DNA of 64,000 nucleotides from Shewanella woodyi ATCC 51908 (GTDB taxonomy: Bacteria > Pseudomonadota > Gammaproteobacteria > Enterobacterales > Shewanellaceae). This document shows, piece after piece, positions 27,295-36,460 of this stretch (its first letter is position 1; every line of letters begins with the position of its first letter). The notes beneath the pieces are model-generated. The model made no database searches and was not told the origin of the DNA. It was given only the letters and a program-made list of their open reading frames with translations. The translations under genes and the position numbers were made by a program. The stretch covers positions 1,674,001-1,738,000 of the forward strand of contig NC_010506.1 in NCBI RefSeq assembly GCF_000019525.1, given 5' to 3'.

Positions 27295-27331
27295 ATGATA
27301 GTCGGATATTTATATGACAAAGAGAGGTCAG
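27295..27331 (-). promoter_or_regulatory. Pho-box-like promoter of the phosphatase pair
   Basis: Read on the minus strand, CTGACCTCTCT is followed by TTGTCATATAA, the second an excellent 11-base Pho-box half-site and the first a poor one (27310-27331). After nine further bases there is TATCAT (27300-27295), a good -10 at the spacing seen in PhoB-activated promoters. The predicted mRNA start is about 55 bases before ATG 27233. Confidence 0.45.
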
Positions 27332-27534
27332 TTAGATTGAGTTTTTGTGACTGAAGCTGTTTTACTTGATTCAGTGAGTTTTGTGGTTTGGAGCAAAAAA
27401 CGAAGAGGAGTACGCTTTAGTGTGGTAGAGTCGCAGTGATTTTTGCTCCGCTGCCATGACTAAGCGAAATTAACCTTGAGCAAGCCCTGTCACCTTTACT
27501 TTTTGACCTCTTTGTAGATGAATTCGATTATCCT

Positions 27535-29058
27535 ATGAATAGAAAACCTGAGCACCTGAACACCTCACCAGCTCCTATAAAACATCGCATTAGTAAAGAG
27601 AAGATAGGCTTTATCTCCTGTCTGCTTTTGGCCGCCACTTTTCTCCTATTTCCTGGCACTGCGGTGACTTTTGCCGCCAGTATCTCTGACTATGCAATTA
27701 AGGAGTATGGGCTGGGTTTTATCGTATTTCCTTCACTCTTGGTTATTCTGTCACTGCTCATCGCCTTTACCCCATTTGGTAAAGTGAGATTAGGGGGCTG
27801 GGATGAGAAGCCTGAGTTTGGTTTTATCAGTTGGACCGCCATGCTATTTGCTGCGGGGATGGGATCTGGTTTGATCTTTTGGGGGGTGGCTGAGCCTATT
27901 GTGCATTTTGCGCATCCGCCGAGTTTCGTGGCGGATACACCGCTGACATCGAATGTTGAAGATGCTAAAGATACTGCTCTGGCACTGACCTACTTCCATT
28001 GGGGCGTTCATGCTTGGGCAGTTTATGCCATCAGTGGCTTAGTGATGGCTTGGTTTGCCTTTAATCGTGGGCGAGCTATGACCATTTCGGCGAGTTTTAC
28101 CGATAAAGCCAAGGGGGGAAGGTTTCAGGTTTTTGACTTTCTAGCTGTAATCGCGGTTATCTTCGGTGTCGCGGGAACTTTAGCTAACACCATTGCGTTG
28201 GTGCAAAGTGGTTTACAGCAGGTTCTGCCTTGGGATATTGCTGGTTTGATATTTCGATTAGTTCTGCTTATGGCTATCGCATTGGCCTTCACGCTCTCAT
28301 CAACTCTTGGACTTGATAGGGGGATTAAGCAGATGAGTCTGTTTAACTTGCTGTTTGTTATCGCCATACTGCTGGTCGTTGTCAGCATTGTGGATCCCTT
28401 TGCGGTTGCTGAAACCTTGGTTACTTCAACGGTGAGTTATATCAGTTTGCTTCCCTCGCTCTCCTTTACTATCGATCCCAGTTCTCGGGCTTGGAGTGAA
28501 GGGTGGAGTATCATCTATTTTGTCTGGTGGATTGCCTGGGCACCCTTTGTCGGTCCATTTATTGCGAGGATTAGCAAAGGACGTACGGTTCGCCAATATT
28601 TGCTGTGTACGATATTTGTTCCAACACTTACCACTATCGTCTGGTTCAGTGCTTTTGGTGGAAGTGTATTTGAGATGAGCATTTTGGACGATGTGATTGC
28701 GGCGACCAATAGTGATGTAACTTATGGCCTGTTTACCTTTTTCGATGCTATCCCCTACGGAAAAATACTAACCTACAGTGCGATTTTATTACTGGTGACC
28801 TTTGTTATCACCAGTGCCGATTCTGCTATCTATGTCAGTGGTATGCTAACAGGTAGCAGTCAGTTAGGGTCTAAATTGATGTGGAGTTTAACCTTAGTGG
28901 CGATCACAATCGCGCTATTATTGAAAAACGATATTGAGTTGAATAAGCAGATAGCTATTTTAGGGGCTGTGCCATTTACCTTAATTTTAATGGCACAGAC
29001 CTGTATTTTACTCAAAGAGATGTTCAACCATAAAAGGGTTGTGGATAGTGACGAGTAG
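27535..29058 (+). CDS. BCCT-family transporter
   Basis: A betaine/carnitine/choline-type secondary transporter of 507 residues with about twelve membrane helices. The family signature AAGMGSGLIFWGVAEP (about residues 104-119) is present, as are YFHWGVHAWAVYA and FVWWIAWAPFVGPFIARISKGRT, which hold the aromatic substrate box. It would import compatible solutes or quaternary amines with Na+ or H+. It is divergent to the alkaline phosphatase pair with about 300 bases between. The substrate cannot be set from sequence. Confidence 0.92.
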   Translation: MNRKPEHLNTSPAPIKHRISKEKIGFISCLLLAATFLLFPGTAVTFAASISDYAIKEYGLGFIVFPSLLVILSLLIAFTPFGKVRLGGWDEKPEFGFISWTAMLFAAGMGSGLIFWGVAEPIVHFAHPPSFVADTPLTSNVEDAKDTALALTYFHWGVHAWAVYAISGLVMAWFAFNRGRAMTISASFTDKAKGGRFQVFDFLAVIAVIFGVAGTLANTIALVQSGLQQVLPWDIAGLIFRLVLLMAIALAFTLSSTLGLDRGIKQMSLFNLLFVIAILLVVVSIVDPFAVAETLVTSTVSYISLLPSLSFTIDPSSRAWSEGWSIIYFVWWIAWAPFVGPFIARISKGRTVRQYLLCTIFVPTLTTIVWFSAFGGSVFEMSILDDVIAATNSDVTYGLFTFFDAIPYGKILTYSAILLLVTFVITSADSAIYVSGMLTGSSQLGSKLMWSLTLVAITIALLLKNDIELNKQIAILGAVPFTLILMAQTCILLKEMFNHKRVVDSDE

Positions 29059-29088
29059 GCGACTTGCCATTGACCTTGGCACTATCGC

Positions 29089-29892
29089 TTATTTACTCCA
29101 CTCAACCTGCTGAGCTAACTTCGCCATCTCACGAATGGAGTCGTAATCTCTATCCCCATTTTGAGTGAAGTGGGATATCTTTACTGAGTCCAGTATCTCA
29201 CGGCCTAATGGATCTTTATCCATGGCTAGCATGGCCGACCTTAATGTTTGACGTAGATGCTCGGGAACCTGTTTTGAGATGATAAACGGCGGGAAGCCGC
29301 TTGGGCCGAGAGTCTCGATAACACGAAGTCTTGTTGCGAGTGATGGATCGTTTGCAAGCTCTAGTTCAAACACCCAGCTGTCGATAGCTGAGGCATCTAT
29401 GTCGCGATTTAAAAGCATCTTTATTGACTCTTGATGGGCGCCAGATTCAATGACTTTGCCCAAATAGCGACTGTCTAGCCCCAATGCCGCCAGATGGCTT
29501 CGCATAAGGTAGCTACCTGAGTGTGAGTTGGGTTCATTATAGGCCCAACTTGCCCCCTGAAGATCGTCAAATGTTTGAATATCGCTCTCGGCAGGGACCA
29601 TAATATCTGAGTAGTAAACAGCTTTATTTTGGTAACGGCTGGCTTCTAATACTGGCGTGGCCAGTAGTTCTATTTCGCTGCCAGTACTGTCGGCTTTCCA
29701 AGCGTAAGGTAATCCGCAGATCCAACAGATCTGTATTTCGCCATTATCAAACTTCTGTTCTCTCTCTTGCCAACTGATATCAAGAGTCGATGTCATAGGG
29801 AGTTGCAGCTTAGTTGCGAGGTACTCTGTTAGTTTTTTTACAAAAGGGTCGGCGTTGCCCGCCATGCAAGAGGTCAATGTTAGCTTATTCAT
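29089..29892 (-). CDS. PhnD-like phosphate/phosphonate-binding protein without signal peptide
   Basis: A 267-residue periplasmic-binding-fold protein of the phosphate/phosphite/phosphonate type: WICGLPYAWKAD, FDDLQGASWAYNEPNSHSGSYLMRSHL, ESGAHQESIKMLLNRDIDASAIDSWV and LGPSGFPPFIIS are the usual segments. Unusually, the N-terminus MNKLTLTSCMAGNADPF has no export signal, and there are no ABC permease or ATPase genes beside it. It may be cytoplasmic or a stand-alone sensor-like protein. It converges with the BCCT gene. Confidence 0.78.
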   Translation of the reverse strand: MNKLTLTSCMAGNADPFVKKLTEYLATKLQLPMTSTLDISWQEREQKFDNGEIQICWICGLPYAWKADSTGSEIELLATPVLEASRYQNKAVYYSDIMVPAESDIQTFDDLQGASWAYNEPNSHSGSYLMRSHLAALGLDSRYLGKVIESGAHQESIKMLLNRDIDASAIDSWVFELELANDPSLATRLRVIETLGPSGFPPFIISKQVPEHLRQTLRSAMLAMDKDPLGREILDSVKISHFTQNGDRDYDSIREMAKLAQQVEWSK

Positions 29893-30328
29893 GGTTATTT
29901 CATATCTGTTGACAGAAAAGAGCTTATGACGCGAAAAGTGCCATAAATTTATCGGTTAGTTTACGTAGAGGCGCGGTAAATTTAACGGAGTCATTTTATC
30001 ACTTCTAGGTATTACCCATCAAAGTTTTCTATTGGAGTTGCTGTCTAACTCAACTGAAAGCCGACAGATATCAGTTTTCATTCAATATCTCTTCTGTTTT
30101 GAACTTAGTTTTGAGCCTTGCTTGAGCTTTTATGGGGTTTAATCTTGCACTTTTTTAAGCTAAAGCTCCTATTTTGGTGCAGTCTTACTTACTGGGGTTT
30201 ATGTAATCTTTTGTATTTAAAGGGATTGGTAGTTGGTATTTATCTTGCTACCTATTTGTGAGTATAGGTGGTTTGCTGTGTTAATTTTGCAGCTACCTAA
30301 CTGATATCTCAATTGAAAGGGACAAATT
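29893..30328. other. Gene-free stretch of 436 bases
   Basis: An AT-rich divergent region between the PhnD-like gene and the thioesterase. I find no ORF with coding character, and no recognisable operator beyond the AAAGGGA ribosome site of the next gene. Confidence 0.5.
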
Positions 30329-30697
30329 ATGAAATATTACAGTCGCAGATTTATTAAGCCTGAACATTTAAACCCTGCAAACCTTCTCTTTGGTGGGCAG
30401 TTGTTGAGTTGGATTGATGAGGAGGCGGCAATTTTTGCTGGCTGCCAGATGAAGAGCCAACAATTAGTGACCAAATTAATCTCTGAGATCAACTTTATGA
30501 CACCCGCAAGGCAGGGGGATGTGATTGAGTTTGGCCTTGAGTTAATCAGTGCGGGAAGTAGCTCTATTACTGTTCGCTGTGAAGTGAGGAGTAAGGTTTC
30601 ACACCTTCCCATTGTTACTATCAATCAGATGGTATTTGTTAATGTGGATGAAAAGGGCTTGCCTAAGCCCCACGGTATAAGGGCAAATGCCGCTTAG
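30329..30697 (+). CDS. Acyl-CoA thioesterase, hotdog fold (YciA/BFIT type)
   Basis: A 122-residue single hotdog-domain protein. The active-site region NPANLLFGGQLLSWIDEEAA (residues about 15-34) has the G-G-x-L-L-x-W-I-D pattern of acyl-CoA hydrolases, and the core strands follow (VIEFGLELISAGSSSITVRCEV). It probably hydrolyses short or medium acyl-CoA as an oligomer. It starts after AAAGGGAC and is monocistronic, followed by a palindromic repeat. Confidence 0.85.
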   Translation: MKYYSRRFIKPEHLNPANLLFGGQLLSWIDEEAAIFAGCQMKSQQLVTKLISEINFMTPARQGDVIEFGLELISAGSSSITVRCEVRSKVSHLPIVTINQMVFVNVDEKGLPKPHGIRANAA

Positions 30698-30740
30698 CTT
30701 ATACTAAAGGTGATATCGCAGTAAGAGAGCGGTGTGCCTA

Positions 30741-30796
30741 TATACCCAAGCTACCTCAAGATGCTGAATCTTGCACCTTGAAGCTGTTTGGGTATA
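30741..30796. repeat. Imperfect palindromic intergenic repeat
   Basis: The outer arms tatacccaa (30741-30749) and ttgggtata (30788-30796) pair, with inner arms agct/agct and caagat/atcttg. The sequence resembles a dispersed TATACCCAAG-type palindrome common in Shewanella and Vibrio intergenic regions. It may also end the thioesterase transcript. Confidence 0.65.
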
Positions 30797-30799
30797 GCA

Positions 30800-31015
30800 T
30801 CAATCTTTCTTGCTAAGATCGTCATTAACTGATTTGACAGCATCTCGGGAAGCATGGCCTATCGCTTTAGTCGCATCTCGGGTTGCGTGACCTATGTCAG
30901 TTGTCACCTCTTTGGTACCCTGACCAATCGCTCTACCTGTTTCCTTTAATTCAGCGCAGGCTGAAAGATTTATGATAAAAGCGAATGCAATCGTTAGATT
31001 TAATAGTTTCTTCAT
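30800..31015 (-). CDS. Small lipoprotein with 11-residue repeats
   Basis: A 71-residue lipoprotein with lipobox LSAC (Cys20). After the anchor come three consecutive 11-residue units, IGQGTKEVTTD, IGHATRDATKA and IGHASRDAVKS, then VNDDLSKKD. The period, and the Ala/Thr/Lys/Asp composition with a hydrophobic first position, is that of amphipathic 11-mer repeats as in LEA group 3-like proteins. It lies two bases after the previous gene on the same strand, so the two are co-transcribed. Function is unknown; a stress or membrane-protective role is only a guess. Confidence 0.7.
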   Translation of the reverse strand: MKKLLNLTIAFAFIINLSACAELKETGRAIGQGTKEVTTDIGHATRDATKAIGHASRDAVKSVNDDLSKKD

Positions 31016-31017
31016 GA

Positions 31018-31380
31018 TTAAACGTCAGCAATTTTTTTACCGTAATCTTCGATTAGGTATTGCATGATCTCCTCTACAGAGGTGTCTTTTGTGTCGTCAT
31101 CCATAAAGATCTTAAAGGTCACAATGGCGTGCCCGTCACCCTTGAGGCGGTTCGTTTGCATAGAGAAGTAGGCGCTTTCGGTATCAGCTTCACGAACAAC
31201 AAACCCATCAATTTCAAATACACGGTGACCTGAACGACCATGCCATTTAGTTAATCTGTTTAAACCGATTTCGCATGATTGATTAAACTCGACATGATTC
31301 TGCCAAGTTGTTGGGTGAGCGGGATCCTTAATGTGTGGGCATCGAACTGTATAGTTGTAAACATGAGAAATTGCTGTCAT
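31018..31380 (-). CDS. Conserved-looking hypothetical protein
   Basis: A 120-residue soluble protein of unrecognised family without signal peptide. It has two Cys (RCPHIKDP and QSCEIG), several His and Trp residues early on, and an acidic C-terminal segment FMDDDTKDTSVEEIMQYLIE. The ATG follows AGGTAG. It is directly upstream of, and almost touching, the 11-mer lipoprotein gene, so the pair forms a small operon. Codon use looks typical of neighbours. Confidence 0.6.
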   Translation of the reverse strand: MTAISHVYNYTVRCPHIKDPAHPTTWQNHVEFNQSCEIGLNRLTKWHGRSGHRVFEIDGFVVREADTESAYFSMQTNRLKGDGHAIVTFKIFMDDDTKDTSVEEIMQYLIEDYGKKIADV

Positions 31381-31933
31381 ATGCTACCTACCTTTATATG
31401 CGGATACTAATGCCATCATAGGCACTGCTTTTGTGTTCGGTCAACTCTTAATTAGGCTTTACTTATCTTTCACAAATGACTCTGTTAAGTCATTGCTCTT
31501 TAGAGTTGGTCTGACTCTTTTTTAACATGAGTCAAATAAAGATAACCTTGTGCTAGATCGCACTTTTGTCCAATTGCTTTTCTCTTGCTTAATAAAGCAT
31601 CAACTAATGGACCTTGTGTGGAAATTGATTTTATTGAGGTTTATTACCTATCAGTAAAGCAGATACTTACTGATTTTATTTGTTTAGTATCATTAAGGAT
31701 AATTTAATTCTTTAGAAGTAACTTAAGTATTGTTTATATCTAAGTGATTGTTCTGTCAGTTATCAATATTGTTTATTTATGCGTTTTATTTAGTAAATAA
31801 TAAAGCATTTAATAAAGGTGATACCTGTCTGTTGTTTTTATGGGGTAAAGATGTAAATAGGTATTAATAACTTATTTATCTGCTTATAATTTGTGAAATC
31901 ATCAAATGTTACCAATATCTATCGGAGGCCTAA
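31381..31933. other. Gene-free AT-rich region before RND operon 1
   Basis: About 550 bases, strongly AT-rich in its right half, hold the divergent promoters for the 31380 gene and the efflux operon. I found no regulator gene and no clear operator. The operon start has a strong GGAGG ribosome site at about 31924. Confidence 0.5.
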
Positions 31934-33097
31934 ATGCCTGCTCAAACCGTTTCAAAATTAAAATGGTGCACTCTGTTTATTATAGGATTGCAATTAGCGG
32001 CCTGTGGCGACGCTCCTGCACCTAAGCAAGCTATGTTGCCGAGTGTTATCGTCAATACGGCTAAAACCGAAGAGATTCAATCTAAGACTGAAATCGTCGG
32101 TCGTACTCATGCTTCTGAAGATGTGGTAATTAAATCTCAAATTCAGGGGCAGTTGCTAAAGCGCACTTTTATTGAGGGGGATGATATTGATAAAGGGGAT
32201 CTGTTGTTTGAGATCGACCCCTCTACTTTTGAGGCTGAACTTGCTCAACATAAAGCTGTGTTAAAGCAAGCATTAGCTTCCCGTGATGTGGCGGTAATGA
32301 ACTGGGAGCGCGGAAGCCGTTTGTTGCCGGACGGCATGATTAGTGCTCAGGATATGGATGAGCTGACCACCCGTAAGCTGACAACGGCGGCAGGTGTGGT
32401 TCAAGCTGAAGCTGCAGTTAAGGGCTCAGAGCTTCAATTAAGTTACACCAAAATTTATGCTCCCATCTCAGGTCGTATTAGTAACTCAAAGGTCAGCACT
32501 GGTGACATTATCAGCTCTAACTCTGAAATGGCTAACTTGGTTCAGTTGCAGCCTATGTGGGTTAATTTTCAAGTAGCTGAAAGAGCATTGATCAATGCTC
32601 GTGAGAGCTTTGCTAAGGCGGCGAAGAAAGAGATCGAGATCTCAGACATCATCATAGGGTTACGCCTGCCAAATGGCAGTATGTTTTCAGAAACAGGCTA
32701 TGTGGACTTTGTGAGTAACCGTGTCGATGCCGCAACAGGTACTCTACCTATTCGTGCGACCTTCAAGAATGAAAACAAGCTGATGTTACCAGGCATGTTT
32801 GTCACCTTAATCATAGAGTCACCAGTGAAAGAGAATGCACTGCTTATTCCTCAAGCATCGGTACAGGAAGATCAACAAGGTCGCTTTGTGATGGTGCTTA
32901 ACGATAAAGATGAGGTTGAGAAACGTATTGTTGAGTTAGGTGAGCGCTTCGGCATCGATTGGCGTGTCTTGAGTGGCCTTAAAGATGGTGAACGGATTGT
33001 GGTTGATGGACTACAGAAAATTCGCCCTGGTATTCAGGTAAAAGCAGTTGAGCAGGAAGTAATTCCGTTTAAAGAGTCTCAAACGGCACCTAAATAG
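31934..33097 (+). CDS. RND efflux periplasmic adaptor (lipoprotein)
   Basis: A membrane fusion protein of the AcrA/MexA type, 387 residues, bridging the inner-membrane RND pump to an outer-membrane channel. The signal peptide ends in LAAC (Cys24), so it is lipid-anchored. The barrel-sandwich half-motifs VVIKSQIQGQLLKRTFIEGD and LSYTKIYAPISGRIS flank a helical hairpin (residues about 95-150). A beta-barrel and membrane-proximal domain follow (LLIPQASVQEDQQGRFVMVL). Its stop is 28 bases before the first leader mini-ORF of the permease gene. No outer-membrane partner is encoded nearby. Confidence 0.92.
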   Translation: MPAQTVSKLKWCTLFIIGLQLAACGDAPAPKQAMLPSVIVNTAKTEEIQSKTEIVGRTHASEDVVIKSQIQGQLLKRTFIEGDDIDKGDLLFEIDPSTFEAELAQHKAVLKQALASRDVAVMNWERGSRLLPDGMISAQDMDELTTRKLTTAAGVVQAEAAVKGSELQLSYTKIYAPISGRISNSKVSTGDIISSNSEMANLVQLQPMWVNFQVAERALINARESFAKAAKKEIEISDIIIGLRLPNGSMFSETGYVDFVSNRVDAATGTLPIRATFKNENKLMLPGMFVTLIIESPVKENALLIPQASVQEDQQGRFVMVLNDKDEVEKRIVELGERFGIDWRVLSGLKDGERIVVDGLQKIRPGIQVKAVEQEVIPFKESQTAPK

Positions 33098-33125
33098 TCA
33101 TATCTCAAGGAAAAGGTTAATCATT

Positions 33126-33224
33126 ATGAATGATTTTTTTATTGGCTCGGTCCTAAGTTTGCTTAGGTTTGAGTCGAAAGTTGAGTTTAAGGTTGAATTT
33201 AATGGTGACAGGGGATTGTCATGA
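33126..33224 (+). CDS. Leader mini-ORF A upstream of RND permease
   Basis: A 32-codon ORF. It starts MNDFFIGS, a variant of the permease N-terminus MISDFFIN, and diverges after the eighth codon. It ends with TGA (33222-33224), overlapping the ATG of mini-ORF B (ATGA). It has AGGAAAAGG about 10 bases upstream. Compared with mini-ORF B it carries a nine-base, in-frame insertion around codons 15-20, so the frame to the overlapping stop has been kept. It is probably translated and coupled to the next ORF; the peptide's own role is unknown. Confidence 0.5.
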   Translation: MNDFFIGSVLSLLRFESKVEFKVEFNGDRGLS

Positions 33225-33310
33225 TTAGTGATTTTTTTATTAGCTTGGACCTAAATTTGCTTGGGTCTGAGTTTAAGGTTGAATTTAATGGTGACAGGGG
33301 ATCGTCATGA
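33221..33310 (+). CDS. Leader mini-ORF B upstream of RND permease
   Basis: A 29-codon ORF that starts MISDFFI, identical to the permease start, then reads in another frame because of a small indel ([15 protein letters not shown]). It ends in GDRGSS with TGA at 33308-33310, overlapping the permease ATG (ATGA). An AGGGG ribosome site lies seven bases before its ATG, and an identical one inside its last codons serves the permease. The arrangement predicts a chain of coupled re-initiation from mini-ORF A to B to the permease. Confidence 0.5.
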   Translation: MISDFFISLDLNLLGSEFKVEFNGDRGSS

Positions 33311-36300
33311 TTAGTGACTTTTTTATTAATAGGCCTAAATTTGCCTTTGTGATCTCAACGGTGCTGACGATTGTCGGCCTTATCTCTATTCCTATCTTGT
33401 CGGTGGCGGAGTTTCCAGAGATCGCACCGCCGCAGATTAATGTCTCTACTAGCTACTCTGGTGCTAGTGCCAACATAGTGAAAGACACCATAGCTCAGCC
33501 AATAGAGGCTGAGGTGAATGGTGTCGAAGGCATGCTCTACATGCAGTCAAAGAGTGCCAATGATGGCAGCTACTCTTTGAGTGTGACCTTTGAGGTGGGT
33601 ACTGATCCTGATATGGCTCAGGTAAAAGTACAAAACCGAGTTCAGCAGGCGATGCCAAGGCTGCCTGAAGAGGTTAAACGTCAAGGGGTTAACGTAGAGA
33701 AACAGAGCGCGAATATCTTGATGGTGGTGAACTTGGTTTCGCCAAAGGAGACCTTCGATTCTCTGTTTATTACCAACTATGCGGGCTTAAATGTCACCGA
33801 TGCGTTAGCACGTCAAAATGGTGTGTCGAAAGTGCAGGTGATTGGTGCTCTCGACTATGCGATTCGGATCTGGCTAGACCCGAATAAGATGGCAAGTCTT
33901 GGGGTGACGGCCAAAGATGTGATTGGCGCTCTGCAAGAGCAGAACATTCAGGTTGCCGCTGGACGTATCGGTGCTGCACCTGTGGATCCTGATCAGCAGT
34001 TTCAATACACGCTTCAGACAAAAGGTCGCTTGAAAGATCCTAAAGAGTTCAGAAATGTGATGATCCGCGCTAACAATGATGGCTCTAAGGTGATTGTTGG
34101 AGATGTTGCGCGTGTAGAGCTGGGCTCACAAACGTATGATGCTCAGGGTAAGCTAAATAATAAGCCGTCGGCGATTATCGCTATTTATCAATCTCCAGAT
34201 GCCAATGCATTGGATGTGGGTAAAGCGGTTAAAGCTGAGATGGCGAAACTGTCTGAGCGTTTTCCGAATGATCTCGACTATGAGGTGCTATATGACACCA
34301 CAGAGTTTGTTGAAACTTCGATTAATGAAGTGGTGCAAACTCTATTTATCTCGATAGCACTCGTGGTCTTTGTAGTGTTTATCTTCCTGCAGGATGTCCG
34401 CTCTACTTTGATCCCTGCGATTGCCATTCCTGTCTCCCTAATTGGTACGTTTGCCTTCCTATTGGCTTTTGGAATGAGCATCAACACGGTCTCGCTATTT
34501 GCGTTGATATTGGCTATCGGTATTGTGGTCGATGATGCGATTGTGGTGGTGGAGAACGTAACACGCCTAATGCAAGATGAGGGCTTGTCACCAAAAGAAG
34601 CGACCTCTAAAGCGATGAAAGAGGTGACAGGTCCCGTTATTGCGACCACTTTAGTGTTACTGGCGGTGTTTGCTCCTACAGCGGTTATGCCAGGAATAAC
34701 AGGTCAGATGTATGCACAGTTCTCCGTGACTATCTGTATCTCTGTACTAATCTCGTCTATTAACGCATTGACATTGAGCCCAGCGCTTTGTGCGTCACTA
34801 CTGCGACCACCTAAGCAACATACTAAAGGCTTCCACGCCACGTTTAACAAGTACTTTGAACGTGTGACTGGTAAGTATATGGGATTGGTTTCATCACTCA
34901 CCCGTAAGCTCTCTTTGGTTTTAGTCGTGTATGCTTGTTTGATTGCGGTGACTGGAGGAGTGGCGAAGATATTACCATCAGGGTTTGTGCCAATGGAGGA
35001 TAAAAAAGCCTTTATGGTGGATATCCAACTACCTGATGGCGCTTCATTGAACCGAACCGAAGAGGTGATGAAAGAGCTGGTGGAGCTGACGTTAGCAGAG
35101 CCAGGTGTTGAGAATGTGATCCATGCAAGTGGCTTTAGTATTTTGACTGGCTCAGTTGCTTCAAATGGTGGTTTGATGATCGTTTCCCTTTCTACTTGGG
35201 ATGAGCGTGATACTCCAGATATGGTGGAGTCAGCCATTGTTGCTAAGCTGCAGGCGAAATACGCGGCTAACCCATCAGTGAAGGCGATGGCATTCTCGCT
35301 ACCACCGATCCCTGGAGTGGGAAGCGTAGGTGGTTTTGAGTTTGTACTACAAGACACTCAAGGGCGAACACCACAAGAGCTGGCATCTGTAATGCGCGCC
35401 TTGATAATGAAGGCAAATAGTCAACCTGAAATCGCCATGGCCTTCAGTAATTTCCGCGCCGATGTGCCACAGATGTATGTGGATGTTGACAGGGATAAGG
35501 CTAAGGCGCTTGGTATATCGCTCAATGAGATTTTCACAACCATGCAGACCATGTTGGGCTCTATGTATGTGAATGACTTTAACCGTTTCGGTAAAGTGTT
35601 TAGGGTGATTTTACAGGCAGAAGGAGAGTTTCGTAACTCAGATCAAGATATCTCGCGCTTTTATGTTCGCTCTAATACAGGGGAGATGGTGCCTCTGAGC
35701 ACCTTAGTTAAAGTCACGCCTATCCTAGGGCCGGATGTGATGAACTCCTATAATATGTTCAACTCCACAACGATTAACGGTTTCCCTGCACCAGGATTCA
35801 GTTCAGGTGATGCCATCACTGCGATGGAGAGGGCTGCGAATGAGACGCTGCCAACAGGGTATACGTTTGAGTGGACGGGACAAACCTATCAGGAGATCAA
35901 AGCGGGTAACTTAGCACCCTTGATCTTTGGCTTAGCACTTCTATTCACCTACCTGTTTTTGGTGGCGCAATATGAGAGCTGGACAATTCCATTTGCGGTT
36001 ATTCTGGCGGTGCCCATAGCGGTACTTGGCGCCTTCTTGAATATCTTGCTGGTGGGCTCAGATCTGAACCTTTATGCCCAGATTGGCTTAGTGTTGCTGA
36101 TAGGACTTGCCTGTAAGAACGCTATCTTGATTGTGGAGTTTGCTAAGCAATTAAGAGAGGAGGGTAAGAGTATCCTCGATGCGGGTGAAACGGCGGCAAG
36201 ACTACGTTTCCGGGCGGTATTGATGACAGCATTCTCCTTCCTACTTGGGGTGTTGCCTTTGGTTATTGCCACAGGTGCGGGCGCGGGAAGCCGTCGTGCA

Positions 36301-36429
36301 CTGGGTTATTCCGTGTTTGGCGGTATGTTGGCTGCAACCATAGTAGGTACGCTACTAGTGCCTGTATTCTACGTGATGATGCAGACAATGAGAGAGAAGT
36401 TTAAAGGTAAAGCAAAAGCTGCTGAGTAG
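33307..36429 (+). CDS. RND multidrug efflux permease (HAE1)
   Basis: An inner-membrane proton-driven pump subunit of 1040 residues, the AcrB/MexF class. There are twelve membrane helices with two large periplasmic loops. The proton-relay Asp pair is in [14 protein letters not shown] (helix 4), with the conserved Lys in [17 protein letters not shown] (helix 10). The loop segment [29 protein letters not shown] and its relatives fit the HAE1 family. It pairs with the adaptor upstream. Its start ATG is the last of three duplicated start regions. A terminator follows at 36461. Confidence 0.95.
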   Translation: MISDFFINRPKFAFVISTVLTIVGLISIPILSVAEFPEIAPPQINVSTSYSGASANIVKDTIAQPIEAEVNGVEGMLYMQSKSANDGSYSLSVTFEVGTDPDMAQVKVQNRVQQAMPRLPEEVKRQGVNVEKQSANILMVVNLVSPKETFDSLFITNYAGLNVTDALARQNGVSKVQVIGALDYAIRIWLDPNKMASLGVTAKDVIGALQEQNIQVAAGRIGAAPVDPDQQFQYTLQTKGRLKDPKEFRNVMIRANNDGSKVIVGDVARVELGSQTYDAQGKLNNKPSAIIAIYQSPDANALDVGKAVKAEMAKLSERFPNDLDYEVLYDTTEFVETSINEVVQTLFISIALVVFVVFIFLQDVRSTLIPAIAIPVSLIGTFAFLLAFGMSINTVSLFALILAIGIVVDDAIVVVENVTRLMQDEGLSPKEATSKAMKEVTGPVIATTLVLLAVFAPTAVMPGITGQMYAQFSVTICISVLISSINALTLSPALCASLLRPPKQHTKGFHATFNKYFERVTGKYMGLVSSLTRKLSLVLVVYACLIAVTGGVAKILPSGFVPMEDKKAFMVDIQLPDGASLNRTEEVMKELVELTLAEPGVENVIHASGFSILTGSVASNGGLMIVSLSTWDERDTPDMVESAIVAKLQAKYAANPSVKAMAFSLPPIPGVGSVGGFEFVLQDTQGRTPQELASVMRALIMKANSQPEIAMAFSNFRADVPQMYVDVDRDKAKALGISLNEIFTTMQTMLGSMYVNDFNRFGKVFRVILQAEGEFRNSDQDISRFYVRSNTGEMVPLSTLVKVTPILGPDVMNSYNMFNSTTINGFPAPGFSSGDAITAMERAANETLPTGYTFEWTGQTYQEIKAGNLAPLIFGLALLFTYLFLVAQYESWTIPFAVILAVPIAVLGAFLNILLVGSDLNLYAQIGLVLLIGLACKNAILIVEFAKQLREEGKSILDAGETAARLRFRAVLMTAFSFLLGVLPLVIATGAGAGSRRALGYSVFGGMLAATIVGTLLVPVFYVMMQTMREKFKGKAKAAE

Positions 36430-36460
36430 TTAGCTTTAGCAGCTGTTTTACTTACACGTA

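Larger units (their letters stand above)
33126..33330 (+). repeat. Triplicated translation start of the RND permease gene
   Basis: Three tandem copies begin at ATGs 33126, 33221 and 33307, with spacings of 95 and 86 bases. Copies A and B share about 70 bases, including an identical ggttgaatttaatggtgac segment and AGGGGAT ribosome site. Copy C is the true gene start and matches B for its first 20 codons' worth of DNA, with a one- to two-base shift after codon 8. Confidence 0.9.

Noticed and set aside
34704..35357. 217-residue antisense frame inside the RND permease
   Set aside because: Shadow of the real plus-strand gene; Ser/Thr/Ile-rich composition expected from the opposite strand of a membrane protein gene.
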